Below are positions 28,081 through 36,553 of a stretch of 64,000 nt of DNA, piece by piece (the first letter of the stretch is position 1; every line of letters starts with the position of its first letter). Position numbers and translations under genes: made by a program. Origin of the DNA: Bradyrhizobium sp. AUGA SZCCT0158 (GTDB taxonomy: Bacteria; Pseudomonadota; Alphaproteobacteria; Rhizobiales; Xanthobacteraceae); NCBI RefSeq assembly GCF_018130065.1, contig NZ_JAFCME010000008.1, positions 1 to 64,000 of the forward strand, read 5' to 3'. The notes beneath the pieces were generated by a model. That model searched no databases and was not told where the DNA came from. It worked only from the letters and a program-made list of their open reading frames with translations.

Positions 28081-28929
28081 TTGCCGAACGATGGCGCAAA
28101 CGCCTGGCTGATCAAAATCACCGCTTTCCTCGTCCCTTTTTGCATCAGTAATTCAGTCCCGAGCCACGCGGAACAGCGACGTGTTTCGCCTCCCGAGATT
28201 GTCCGAATTGCCGTCAGGCCATTGCCATTCGACCTGCAGGGCTTGCTTAGGCGTCCCGAAGGCGCGGACCGTCCGCCCGCCATCGTGCTTCTCCCCTCGT
28301 GCGGCAAACATGACAGTGCCAAGTCACTCGATGAACATTGGGGAGCAAAAATTTCGTCTTGGGGTTACGTCACGTTGACGATCGAAAGCTTCGGTCCGCG
28401 AGGGATCAAGAATTGCGACCGTGGCGTTTACACCGACCTGGCCCTTGATGCGTATCGGGGTTTGAATTTTCTCATTCAGAAACGTTTCATCGATCCAAAA
28501 CGCGCTGCGATCGTTGGCTTCGCGGCGGGCGCCTGGCAAACCCTTTCGGCGATTGAACGGGGCGCGATTGAACAGGCGACCAGATCAAAATTTCGGGCGG
28601 CGGCCGCGTTCTATCCGCCCTGCCTCGGCTTTAAGGGCATCATGACCGTGCCCACCTTGATCCTGATCGGCGAGCGCGATGACTTCGCTGGTGTGGATGC
28701 ATGCCGGAAAATGGCTGCCGGCGAAGACGATATAGGGATTTCCCGGCAGAAGGGCGAAGGTGCCCCGGTTCGGCTGATCACCTATCCCGAGGCGTATTTC
28801 GGGTTTGACCTTCCGGCCCTTACGACCGCGCGGACATCGTCTGGAATTCAACAAATCAGCAGCCGATCAATCGAGCGAGGCGCTTCGGGAGTTTCTCAAC
28901 TCGACCGTGGGACCCGTTGCTAATCAGTA
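28081..28929 (+). pseudogene. Degenerate dienelactone-hydrolase-like gene (frameshifted, active site lost)
   Basis: A TTG-started frame with a signal-peptide-like N-terminus (ITAFLVPFCISNSVPSHAEQ) and an alpha/beta hydrolase body. The nucleophile elbow reads GFAAGAW, with Ala where Ser or Cys is needed, and the catalytic-His motif AYHGF-type reads AYFGF. In frame, the protein ends at 28923 with unrelated sequence. Near 28835 another frame continues with GHRLEFNKSAADQSSEALRE and FLNSTVGPVANQ to a TAA at 28927-28929, which is the expected C-terminus of this subfamily. The gene therefore seems to carry an indel as well as loss of both catalytic residues. It follows the MoxR operon by two bases. 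A sequencing error could explain the frameshift but not the substitutions. Confidence 0.6.
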
Positions 28930-28984
28930 AGAACAGGCACCCCGAACCGGTCGGCTGCCGAGGCCCCCGGTGCACACGGAATCC

Positions 28985-30193
28985 CTAAGCGGCCTCATCG
29001 GCGCGCCGCCATCTGGGGAACGGATCGGGCAGACTAGCCCATTCCTCGATGTGCATGCCGGACTTTCCCGGAACAAGACATGCGTCGAGGCGCGCCGTGA
29101 TGGCGTCCTGGTCCATGGCCGTGCCGATGAACACGATCTCCTGCCGGCGATCGCCGTACAGTTCGTTCCAGTTCTTCTTGAGCGACTGCCGCCAGAACGG
29201 ATCGTCCGGCCAGCGGTCAGCCGGCACGTTGGCCCACCAAAAGCCCAGGCCTTCGGTTCGGACGATCGCACCGGCCTGACTCAATTCACCCAGCCATTGC
29301 GGACGCGTGGCGATCCAGAAATGGCCCTTTGCCCGGATGACTCCGGTCCAGCTTTCCCTGAGGAATTGATGAAACTTCGCCGGCGCGAACGGTCGACGCG
29401 CACGATAGACGAAGCTGCCGACGCCGTATTGTTCGGTCTCCGGCGTATGGTTGGCAAAGCCATATAGCTCCTTGAACCAGAGCGGATGTTGTTGCGCCCG
29501 CTCGAAATCGAAACGCCCGGTGTTGAGAATGCGCTCGAAGGGCGCATTGGCAAAACAGGTCTCCACGATGTCGGCTGTGGGGTTCAGCGCGCGGATGATT
29601 TTGCGAGCGGCCTCCAACTGTTCTTTGGAAGCATCGCCGATTTTGTTGAGCACCACCACGTCAGCGAATTCGATCTGCTCAACCAGCAGATCCACCATCG
29701 TCCGCTTGTCGTCAGCACCGAGCGACTCGCCGCGATCCCGGATGAAGTCGGTCGAGGAATAGTCCCGCAGCAGGTTTACCGCATCGACCACCGTCACCAT
29801 GGTGTCGAGTATTGCCACGTCGGAAAGACTGTCGCCCTCCTCGGTGCGGAAATCGAACGTCGCCGCAACCGGAAGCGGTTCGGAAATGCCGGTCGATTCG
29901 ATCAGGAGGTAATCGAACCGTCCGCTCTCCGCGAGCCCACGAATTTCCTTCAAGAGATCGTCGCGCAGCGTGCAGCAAATGCACCCGTTGGTCATTTCAA
30001 CCAGCTTTTCATCCGTCCGCGACAGGTTCGCACCGCCATCGCGTACGAGGTCGGCGTCGATGTTGACCTCGCTCATGTCGTTCACAATCACCGCCACTTT
30101 CAGGCCGCGACGGTTGTTCAGCACGTGGTTCAGCAAAGTTGTCTTTCCAGCCCCGAGGAAGCCGGACAAGACAGTGACGGGGAGTTTTTGCAT
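28985..30193 (-). CDS. zigA: CobW/COG0523-family zinc metallochaperone GTPase (ZigA-like)
   Basis: A 402-aa G3E-type P-loop GTPase. The Walker A motif is [13 protein letters not shown] near the start; the metal-binding CxCC motif (GCICC, Cys71, Cys73, Cys74) and [14 protein letters not shown] follow; the CobW C-terminal domain spans about 270-390. COG0523 proteins of this length that are induced under zinc starvation deliver zinc to target enzymes. The ATG at 30193 begins the conserved [16 protein letters not shown]; a TTG three codons upstream is less likely. A Zur-box-like palindrome lies about 73 bases upstream and the divergent genes encode a TonB receptor system, supporting a zinc role. 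Confidence 0.88.
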   Translation of the reverse strand: MQKLPVTVLSGFLGAGKTTLLNHVLNNRRGLKVAVIVNDMSEVNIDADLVRDGGANLSRTDEKLVEMTNGCICCTLRDDLLKEIRGLAESGRFDYLLIESTGISEPLPVAATFDFRTEEGDSLSDVAILDTMVTVVDAVNLLRDYSSTDFIRDRGESLGADDKRTMVDLLVEQIEFADVVVLNKIGDASKEQLEAARKIIRALNPTADIVETCFANAPFERILNTGRFDFERAQQHPLWFKELYGFANHTPETEQYGVGSFVYRARRPFAPAKFHQFLRESWTGVIRAKGHFWIATRPQWLGELSQAGAIVRTEGLGFWWANVPADRWPDDPFWRQSLKKNWNELYGDRRQEIVFIGTAMDQDAITARLDACLVPGKSGMHIEEWASLPDPFPRWRRADEAA

Positions 30194-30265
30194 CGAGGTC
30201 AAAGAGCCTGTTCAGTTCACGGAATCCCAAACGAGGATGGCGAGGCATGGGATGATCCGCAAATA

Positions 30266-30285
30266 TGTAATGTTATAACATAACA
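30266..30285. promoter_or_regulatory. Candidate Zur box upstream of zigA
   Basis: The 20-bp sequence TGTAATGTTATAACATAACA is a palindrome with a single mismatched pair, centred on TGTTATAACA. It contains the ATGTTATA half-site typical of alphaproteobacterial Zur operators. It lies 73 bases before the zigA start. Confidence 0.75.
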
Positions 30286-30449
30286 ATCCGAACCCGGCTG
30301 GGCTGTCAACCAGGAAAATTTGAGGGACGCCAGGTGCGCTCAAATCGACGGTGATCAGCTCGACCCGCATACCGTTGCGTGAATCACACACACGCCTTGA
30401 ATTGCGCCGACACCCGGACCGAGCGCGGTTGACCCCGCGGACCACCGCT

Positions 30450-30468
30450 GATGTTATATTATTACATC
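30450..30468. promoter_or_regulatory. Candidate Zur box upstream of the DUF2946 / TonB receptor genes
   Basis: GATGTTATATTATTACATC is a 19-bp odd palindrome with one mismatched pair. It shares the ATGTTATA half with the site at 30266-30285 and lies about 50 bases before the GTG of the DUF2946 gene. Two separate boxes in a divergent region suggest each direction is repressed by zinc. Confidence 0.7.
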
Positions 30469-30517
30469 GGACGGCCGAGACACCTTGGCCGCTCCGGGGG
30501 ACAAGGCGTCAGTCGTC

Positions 30518-30928
30518 GTGAAGTGGTTCCGGAATAACGTCAAACACGGCTCGCGGCTGGCGCTGTTCGCGCTCGCGATCCAGTTTGCGCTGTCGTGCGG
30601 ACATTTCCACCCGGCAGCGGCGGCGCCTGCGATCGCGACCAGCCTGACGCAGGTTGACCTCGATCATGCGCAGATCCCTGCGGTACCAGATGTGGCAGGC
30701 CAAGCTGCCCAGACGCAGCCACCGTCCAATCACGATACCGACCATCCGGCTGAGGCCTGTGCGATCTGCGCCGTCATTTCGCTGGCCAACAACGTTCTAT
30801 TCTCGGCACCGCCGCTGTTGCTGCTGCCGCAGGCCATCGAGCTTCTGTACCTGACGACCGACGCCGAATTCGCGCATCTGAGCTCGGTCCATTCAGCCTT
30901 CCAGTCCCGCGCCCCTCCCGCCTCCTGA
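30518..30928 (+). CDS. DUF2946-like secreted/membrane protein
   Basis: A 136-aa protein with an N-terminal signal/anchor (LALFALAIQFALSCGHFHPAAAA), a His/Asp-containing linker (DLDHAQIP, SNHDTDHPAEA), a CAIC pair (about residue 90) and a hydrophobic stretch (VLFSAPPLLLLPQAIELL). This is the layout of DUF2946 proteins, which often sit beside TonB-dependent metal receptors. The GTG at 30518 gives the best N-terminus; a TTG at 30485 is the alternative. Placement behind a Zur-like box and before a TonB receptor suggests a role in zinc handling at the envelope. Confidence 0.7.
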   Translation: MKWFRNNVKHGSRLALFALAIQFALSCGHFHPAAAAPAIATSLTQVDLDHAQIPAVPDVAGQAAQTQPPSNHDTDHPAEACAICAVISLANNVLFSAPPLLLLPQAIELLYLTTDAEFAHLSSVHSAFQSRAPPAS

Positions 30929-31034
30929 CATCGATTGACTGATGCGCCCGAAGGGGATCGCCGCGTGACACGTGGCCGATCCGTCAAGGGATAATCGAAT
31001 CGTCCGTCGCTTGACGGAATCAGGATCGGGACAA

Positions 31035-33413
31035 ATGACATTCACCAAGAGACGAGCGTTCCACATCGGTGGCGCAAGCTGGCTATTCCTGTGCGCGGTC
31101 GGCAACGGCGTGATGGCCCAGGACACGGCCGCGCCATCCTCCTCGACACAACTGCCGGAAATCACCGTGACGGCGCCAAGCCCGATCGTGCGGCGAAACG
31201 TGACCCCGGCGCGAAAGCCGGCGCGCGTCGCCCGCGGCGTGCCCGGCCGCAGTCGCGAACGCGATAACGAGCCGCAACCGGCCCCCGTCGCCGCGGCGCC
31301 TCAACAGGGCGTGCTTCCGGTCGTGACCGATCAGTTCGCGACCGTCACCGTCATGCCGAACGAGGAAATCCGGCGGCAAGGCGGCGGCACGCTCGGCGAT
31401 CTCTTGTTCTCCAAGCCAGGGATCACCGGCTCAAGCTTTGCACCCGGAGCATCAAGCCGGCCGATCATCAGGGGTCTCGACGTCAATCGCGTCGGCATCG
31501 TCGAGAACGGCATCGGCAGCAACGGCGCCTCGGACCTCGGCGAAGATCACTTCGTTCCGATCGATCCGCTTTCGACCAACCAGATCGAGGTCATCCGCGG
31601 TCCGGCAACCCTGCGATACGGGTCCACGGCGATCGGTGGCGTTGTCAGCGCCACCAACAACCGCATTCCGGACGCTTTGCCCACCTGCGCGGCACCCGCA
31701 TTTCAAAGCTATGGGCTTCCGGTGAAGGCGCCGCTCGCCAATGCCGCATCGCCGGGATGCGTGAACGTCGAGACCCGCACCGCGGTCAATTCGGTCGATC
31801 GCGGCGTCGAAGGCGGCATTCTGCTCGACGCCGGCGGCGGCAATGTTGCCATTCATGCCGACGCCTACGGACGCAAGTCGGGCGATTACAGCATTCCGAG
31901 CTATCCGTATCTGTTCGACCAGACCCGGCCGGTCGACGGACGGCAGCCGAATTCCGCGGCGCAGGCCACCGGCGCATCGATCGGCGGTTCGTATTTCTTC
32001 CACGGCGGCTTCATCGGCGCGGCCGTCACGCAGAACGACACGCTCTATCACATACCCGGCATCGACGGCGCCGATCACCAGACCCGGATCGATGCGCGTC
32101 AAACCAAATTCACGGCCAAGGGCGAATACCGGCCGGACGCTGCGGCAATCGATGCGGTCCGTTTCTGGGCGGGCGCCACCGACTATAAGCACAATGAGAT
32201 CGGCCTCGCCGACCCCGCGGACCTATCGACGCTGGGCGTGCGCCAGACCTTCACCAACAAGGAGCAGGAAGGCCGCGTCGAGGTGCAGCTGGCACCATTC
32301 AACGTCCGCTTCGCCGCCCTCACCACGGCTGTCGGCATCCAGGCGTCGCATCAGGAACTCACAGCACCGAGCCCGGATGATATCGGCAGTCCGCTGAATG
32401 GCTTGTGGGATCCCAACAAGAACACCAAGGTCGCCGGATATATCTTCAACGAACTGAAATTCAGCGATACGACAAAGGCGCAGATCGCCGGGCGTATCGA
32501 GCACGCCCACCTGACTGGAACGACACCGGGATTCATTCCGGATGAGTTCGATCTCAACGTCGATCCCGCCGCCATTGGTCCTGCCACGCCACGCAACCTC
32601 AACTTCGCGCCGAAGAGCGGGAGTATGGGCCTTATCCAGAATCTTCCATGGAATCTGGTTGCGAGCATCACCGGCCAATATGTCGAGCGCGCACCCAAGC
32701 CCGCCGAGCTGTTTTCGCGCGGCGCTCACGATGCGACGGCTACTTTCGATATCGGCAATCCCAATCTGGGTATCGAGACCGCGAAATCCGTCGAAGTCGG
32801 TCTGCGACGGGCAACCGGCCCCTTGCGATTTGAAATCACCGGCTATTACACCAAGTTCAACGGCTTCATCTTTCGGCGGCTGACCGGCAACACGTGCGAA
32901 GACGGCGTGTGCCAGGCCGGCCCGGGCCTCGAGCTCAACCAGGCGATCTACTCCCAGCGCGACGCCACCTTCCGCGGCGGCGAATTCCAGTTTCAGTACG
33001 ACGTGCTGCCGGTCTGGAACGGCCTGTTCGGGATCGAGGGACAATACGATATTGTCCGCGCGACCTTCGAGGACGGGACCAACGTACCGCGGATTCCACC
33101 GCAGCGGCTCGGCGGCGGCCTGTTCTATCGCGACGCCAACTGGCTGATGCGGGTCAATCTGCTGCACGCGTTCGCTCAGAATGATGTCGCCGTGATCGCC
33201 GAAACGCCGACGCCCGGCTACAATCTGCTGAAGGCGGAGATCAGCTACAGGACCAAGCTCGATGCGTCCTGGTTCGGAGCCCGCGAGATGACGGTTGGAT
33301 TGGTCGGCAACAATCTGCTGAACGAGAACATCCGCAACTCGGTCTCGTACAACAAGGACGAGGTTCTGCTGCCAGGCATCGGCGTACGCGCCTTTGCGAA
33401 CCTGAAGTTCTAG
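31035..33413 (+). CDS. TonB-dependent outer-membrane receptor (ZnuD-like, probably zinc)
   Basis: A 792-aa outer-membrane receptor. A signal peptide ends around AVGNGVMAQ; a TonB-box-like segment PEITVTAPSP follows; then the plug domain (LGDLLFSKPGITGSSFAPGA, IIRGLDVNRVGIVENGIGSN) with IEVIRGPATLRYGSTAIGGVV; and a 22-strand-type barrel ending in the aromatic-terminated VRAFANLKF. The overall plug sequence resembles ZnuD zinc receptors. The ATG at 31035 begins the signal peptide; longer frames start upstream without one. With zigA and two Zur-like boxes this forms a zinc-acquisition divergon. The substrate is inferred from context. Confidence 0.88.
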   Translation: MTFTKRRAFHIGGASWLFLCAVGNGVMAQDTAAPSSSTQLPEITVTAPSPIVRRNVTPARKPARVARGVPGRSRERDNEPQPAPVAAAPQQGVLPVVTDQFATVTVMPNEEIRRQGGGTLGDLLFSKPGITGSSFAPGASSRPIIRGLDVNRVGIVENGIGSNGASDLGEDHFVPIDPLSTNQIEVIRGPATLRYGSTAIGGVVSATNNRIPDALPTCAAPAFQSYGLPVKAPLANAASPGCVNVETRTAVNSVDRGVEGGILLDAGGGNVAIHADAYGRKSGDYSIPSYPYLFDQTRPVDGRQPNSAAQATGASIGGSYFFHGGFIGAAVTQNDTLYHIPGIDGADHQTRIDARQTKFTAKGEYRPDAAAIDAVRFWAGATDYKHNEIGLADPADLSTLGVRQTFTNKEQEGRVEVQLAPFNVRFAALTTAVGIQASHQELTAPSPDDIGSPLNGLWDPNKNTKVAGYIFNELKFSDTTKAQIAGRIEHAHLTGTTPGFIPDEFDLNVDPAAIGPATPRNLNFAPKSGSMGLIQNLPWNLVASITGQYVERAPKPAELFSRGAHDATATFDIGNPNLGIETAKSVEVGLRRATGPLRFEITGYYTKFNGFIFRRLTGNTCEDGVCQAGPGLELNQAIYSQRDATFRGGEFQFQYDVLPVWNGLFGIEGQYDIVRATFEDGTNVPRIPPQRLGGGLFYRDANWLMRVNLLHAFAQNDVAVIAETPTPGYNLLKAEISYRTKLDASWFGAREMTVGLVGNNLLNENIRNSVSYNKDEVLLPGIGVRAFANLKF

Positions 33414-33421
33414 AATCCCCG

Positions 33422-33456
33422 CTGGAGCAGGGCGAGGTCAGCGCGCCTTGCTCCAG
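33422..33456. terminator. Hairpin between the converging TonB receptor and GNAT genes
   Basis: Arms ctggagcagggcg (33422-33434) and cgccttgctccag (33444-33456) pair at 12 of 13 positions. The second arm lies inside the 3' end of the GNAT gene. No T-run follows on either strand, so it may be a weak or Rho-assisted bidirectional stop. Confidence 0.4.
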
Positions 33457-33950
33457 TCCGGGCGAATGGCACCGGAGACGCCATCGAAGGCCCCATCGAC
33501 GAGTTCGGCGACCAGGAGGCGGCTGTAATCGACCGGGCCGGGCATGGTCATCCGCCCCTTCGGCACGGTCTTGAAACCGACACGGCTGTAATAGGCCTCG
33601 TCGCCGACCAGAATAACCAGGCGATGGCCTTTCGCCCTGGCATCCGCAAGGGCGCGATCGAGCAGCATGCGTCCGACGCCGCGGCTGCGAAACGGCGGCT
33701 CGACCGTCAGCGGCCCGAGCATCAGGGCGGGGGTATCGCCGATGCAAACCGGCAACTGGCGCACCGAGCCGACCATCAGTGTGCCGATCCGTGCCGTGAA
33801 CGACAGATCGAGCAGATGATCGACGTGCTCGCGCAGCCGGTAGGCACTCAGCACGAAGCGGCCGGGGCCGAAGGTGCGTTCGAGCAGGCGCTCGATCGCC
33901 TGCGCGTCCTTTGGCGTTTCGGGCAATATGGTCACGGAGAGTTCGCTCAT
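33438..33950 (-). CDS. GNAT family N-acetyltransferase
   Basis: A 170-aa acetyltransferase. The acetyl-CoA binding motif A is LGPLTVEPPFRSRGVGRMLL, with the RSRGVG pyrophosphate loop; motif B follows at YYSRVGFKTVPKG. This resembles the YhbS/predicted N-acetyltransferase group (COG3153). The ATG at 33950 begins the conserved MSELSVTILPETPKD; a longer in-frame stretch upstream is antisense to nothing recognisable and overlaps the NUDIX gene. It follows the NUDIX gene by 118 bases on the same strand. The substrate is unknown. Confidence 0.87.
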   Translation of the reverse strand: MSELSVTILPETPKDAQAIERLLERTFGPGRFVLSAYRLREHVDHLLDLSFTARIGTLMVGSVRQLPVCIGDTPALMLGPLTVEPPFRSRGVGRMLLDRALADARAKGHRLVILVGDEAYYSRVGFKTVPKGRMTMPGPVDYSRLLVAELVDGAFDGVSGAIRPDWSKAR

Positions 33951-34068
33951 GGTGAGGCGCGGGATAGCATCTGGCGGCGGCGCGGTCCATTGCCGGCCAC
34001 GCCAAATCCTGCTTCTCACCTTCCAAGGCCTGCAAGACGAAAACGCAGCCAAATTGGCCGGACAGAAA

Positions 34069-34557
34069 TCACCGCCAGGTCGCAATCGGCGCTTTGCCAT
34101 CGAGCACTTCGGCGATCCGAAGCCGCGTCCCCTTTGTGGTCTCGGCCGGCAGCGCACCGGCGTCGTAGAAACCGCTTTCCACGATTTCGCGGTTGGGCTC
34201 CGGCAAGCGGTCCTGCCGGAACTGCCTGACGACATAGACCGCGACATGGTCGCGGGGCGATACGTGGAGGTTGAAAAACAGCCCATGCAAGGGCGGCTCG
34301 TCGGTGAGTTCGATCCGTCCCTCCTCCATGAGTTCGCGCCGCAATGCTTCGAGGAATGTCTCACCGACCTCAACCCCGCCGCCCGGCAGATGCCAGCCGG
34401 AGATATAGCTGTGTTTGACCAGAAACACCCTGTTGCCGCCGTCGAGCACGACACCGCGGACCCCGAGCGTCATTCCGCGGGCGATCCGCCAATAGAGATG
34501 CATTACCCGCCGCAGCTGCGGCTCGAAGCGTTTTCGAAGATTCTGCAGAGCGGTCAC
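34069..34557 (-). CDS. NUDIX hydrolase
   Basis: A 162-aa NUDIX protein with the box GGGVEVGETFLEALRRELMEEG (both ends shown: GGGVEVGET and RRELMEEG) after WHLP, the metal-binding and catalytic helix. The GTG at 34557 is chosen: a GAGGG site lies five bases before it and the protein then begins just ahead of the conserved RRVMHLYWRIARGMTLGVRG. Longer frames would overlap the divergent phosphoesterase start. The N-terminal extension is typical of a rhizobial subgroup; the substrate is unknown. Confidence 0.88.
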   Translation of the reverse strand: MTALQNLRKRFEPQLRRVMHLYWRIARGMTLGVRGVVLDGGNRVFLVKHSYISGWHLPGGGVEVGETFLEALRRELMEEGRIELTDEPPLHGLFFNLHVSPRDHVAVYVVRQFRQDRLPEPNREIVESGFYDAGALPAETTKGTRLRIAEVLDGKAPIATWR

Positions 34558-34630
34558 AAATACCCTCAGATGCCGGACATGATGTTTGATCCTTGCGCAG
34601 ATACGGTTGGCTTGCCAATACATTGCAGAG

Positions 34631-34654
34631 TTTCTGGCAAGGTTTCTGGCAAGG
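34631..34654. repeat. Tandem 12-bp duplication
   Basis: Two exact copies of tttctggcaagg stand side by side just before the phosphoesterase start, between the divergent NUDIX and phosphoesterase genes. This is probably slippage; it could also shift promoter spacing. Confidence 0.8.
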
Positions 34655-34673
34655 ATTCCTGACGAGGTTTTTG

Positions 34674-35561
34674 ATGGCCGCATTCACGTTGGCGCATTTG
34701 TCCGATCCGCACCTGCCGCCGCTGCCGGCGGCACGCTTGCGCGATCTCGCGGGCAAGCGCGCGCTCGGCTATCTCAACTGGACCCGCAACCGCCACAAAT
34801 ACCACCGCCGCGAGGTGCTCGACGCATTGGTCGCGGACATGCAGGTCCAGCAGCCTGACCATATTGCGGTCACCGGCGATCTGGTCAATCTGGCGCTAGA
34901 AGCCGAGTTCTCGCCGGCGCAGGCCTGGCTTGAAAGCGTCGGCGCGCCGCAGGAAGTCACGGTTATTCCCGGCAATCACGACGCCTATGTGCGCGCCACC
35001 AGGCATCGTTTCGCCGGCACGTTCGGCGACTATCTGCGCGGCGATGCCGGGCCCAACGGCGCGACGTTTCCGTTCGTGCGCCGGCGCGGCCCGCTGGCGC
35101 TGATCGGCGTATCCTCGGCAGTGCCGACGCTGCCGCTGATGGCGACCGGCAGGCTCGGGCGGGCCCAGCTCGATGAACTGGATAAAATCCTGACGCAATT
35201 GTCGTCGGAACAGGCATTCCGGGTGTTGCTGGTCCATCACCCGCTGCATTCGGATTCCCGCATCAAGCGGCTGACGGATTCGCGGCAGCTGCGCGCGCTC
35301 TTGAAGCGCCATGGCGTGGAATTGGTACTGCACGGGCACGACCACATCCATTCGACCATGTGGATCGAAGGCACTGACCGCCAGATTCCCGCGATCGGCG
35401 TGCCTTCGGCGTCGGCACTGGCGCACCGGCACTATCCCGCCGCCGCCTATAATCTGTTTTCGATCGAGCGCGACGGCGACCACTGGCACTGCGTGCAGAC
35501 CGTGCGCGGGATCAGCGACGACATGCGCGTGCGGCAAATCCGGCAGACCAAGCTGATCTAG
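34674..35561 (+). CDS. Metallophosphoesterase
   Basis: A 295-aa calcineurin-like phosphoesterase. The full set of dimetal motifs is present: LSDPHLPP, TGDLVN, PGNHDAY, LVHHPLH and LHGHDHIHS. The sequence resembles 3',5'-cyclic nucleotide phosphodiesterase-like proteins (CpdA relatives) but the specific substrate cannot be read out. The ATG at 34674 is preceded by GAGG and begins just before the first motif. Its 3' end overlaps the converging hypothetical gene by four bases. Confidence 0.9.
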   Translation: MAAFTLAHLSDPHLPPLPAARLRDLAGKRALGYLNWTRNRHKYHRREVLDALVADMQVQQPDHIAVTGDLVNLALEAEFSPAQAWLESVGAPQEVTVIPGNHDAYVRATRHRFAGTFGDYLRGDAGPNGATFPFVRRRGPLALIGVSSAVPTLPLMATGRLGRAQLDELDKILTQLSSEQAFRVLLVHHPLHSDSRIKRLTDSRQLRALLKRHGVELVLHGHDHIHSTMWIEGTDRQIPAIGVPSASALAHRHYPAAAYNLFSIERDGDHWHCVQTVRGISDDMRVRQIRQTKLI

Positions 35562-36109
35562 AGATCACGCAAGCTGGCAAACAGCGCGATGGCGAACAGG
35601 GCGGCGGCGCCGAGCAGGAATCCGAGTACGAACATCCCAAAGCCGCCACGGCGTTTCGGCGGCTCTTCGGCTGATGGCTCGACCATCGGCGTTGCCACCA
35701 TCGCATGCTCGCGCTCGATCATGCGGCGCGCGACATAGTCGGTGACGGCATCGACGATGACGGGCACGTCGTGGGATTCGGCGAGCACGATGCGGCCGAA
35801 GCGGGTGTCCTGCACGAAGCGGTAGATGCGCTTGTCGCGTCCCATCAGGATGTGCGCGACGACATCGATCCACAGCCGCGGCGTCTCGCCTTGGCTGACG
35901 CCGCGATCGAACAGGTCGACCTTTTCGGGGATCTGGGCAAACAGGGGATCGAGCGCCTCGTTCATGATCTCGAGCCGCGCCACTTCGGCGTCGCGCAATT
36001 CGACGACGACGCCGGTGCGGTCGGCGGCCTCGATCCGCGCCTTGCGCAGCGCGTCGCGCAGCCGCGTCGGTTGCGGCTCAATAGGGGCGGTACTCTGTAC
36101 ATCTGACAT
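35558..36109 (-). CDS. Conserved hypothetical C-tail-anchored protein
   Basis: A 183-aa protein with a soluble N-terminal domain (about 1-130) containing RLWIDVVAHILMGRDKRIYRFVQDT and GRIVLAESHDV, a Pro/Glu linker, and one C-terminal membrane helix (GFGMFVLGFLLGAAALFAIALFA) followed by four to five residues. It is thus probably a tail-anchored inner-membrane protein facing the cytoplasm. It resembles conserved hypothetical proteins of Bradyrhizobiaceae; I do not recognise a named domain. Confidence 0.75.
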   Translation of the reverse strand: MSDVQSTAPIEPQPTRLRDALRKARIEAADRTGVVVELRDAEVARLEIMNEALDPLFAQIPEKVDLFDRGVSQGETPRLWIDVVAHILMGRDKRIYRFVQDTRFGRIVLAESHDVPVIVDAVTDYVARRMIEREHAMVATPMVEPSAEEPPKRRGGFGMFVLGFLLGAAALFAIALFASLRDL

Positions 36110-36221
36110 CTTGCGGCCCGCCTTTGTCCTGAAGGGTTGGCGGCGGTTAACCTAGCAGTAACCATGTTTTCCGCAAAGGTCGTTAGTTCCCAATGACTTA
36201 GGTTTCGGTTGAAAAGCCGGA

Positions 36222-36251
36222 CGGCCCCACCCGGGATTCCGGATGGGGCCG
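36222..36251 (-). terminator. Probable terminator downstream of the DUF4170 gene
   Basis: Arms cggcccca (36222-36229) and tggggccg (36244-36251), with extra internal pairing (cccgg/ccgg). Read on the minus strand, the hairpin is followed by a short GC stretch and TTTT. It lies about 60 bases beyond the DUF4170 stop. Confidence 0.55.
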
Positions 36252-36313
36252 CCTGCTCGCAGGTCCTTGGACGTTTCTTCTAGTTTATCGGCAGCAGCCG
36301 CTCAGGCCGAGGC

Positions 36314-36523
36314 TCAAGCAGAGACTCGGGACGGCTCTTCCACGATGGAAAAGCGCACGCCGGCCTTGTGGCGGTTCTCTTCCGAGACGACGCGCCAGGC
36401 GTCCTCGGCTTCCTTGCGGGTCTTGAACGGGCCCTGAACCTGGGCCGATCCTTCCACGAGCTTGTGGAAGTTCATCGACCCGAACTCGCCGCCAATCACC
36501 CAGAAATTGCTGCCTTTGGTCAT
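36314..36523 (-). CDS. DUF4170 domain-containing small protein
   Basis: A 69-aa protein of the DUF4170 family (NFWVIGGEFGSMNFHKL, then GPFKTRKEAEDAWRVVSEENRH). The sequence suggests a compact alpha/beta fold. AGGAG sits seven bases before the ATG. It begins 30 bases after the aceA stop on the same strand, so it may be co-transcribed with isocitrate lyase. The family is frequent in Rhizobiales and without known function. Confidence 0.88.
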   Translation of the reverse strand: MTKGSNFWVIGGEFGSMNFHKLVEGSAQVQGPFKTRKEAEDAWRVVSEENRHKAGVRFSIVEEPSRVSA

Positions 36524-36553
36524 GGTAGTCTCCTGCTGTTGACCGGCTGTTAC

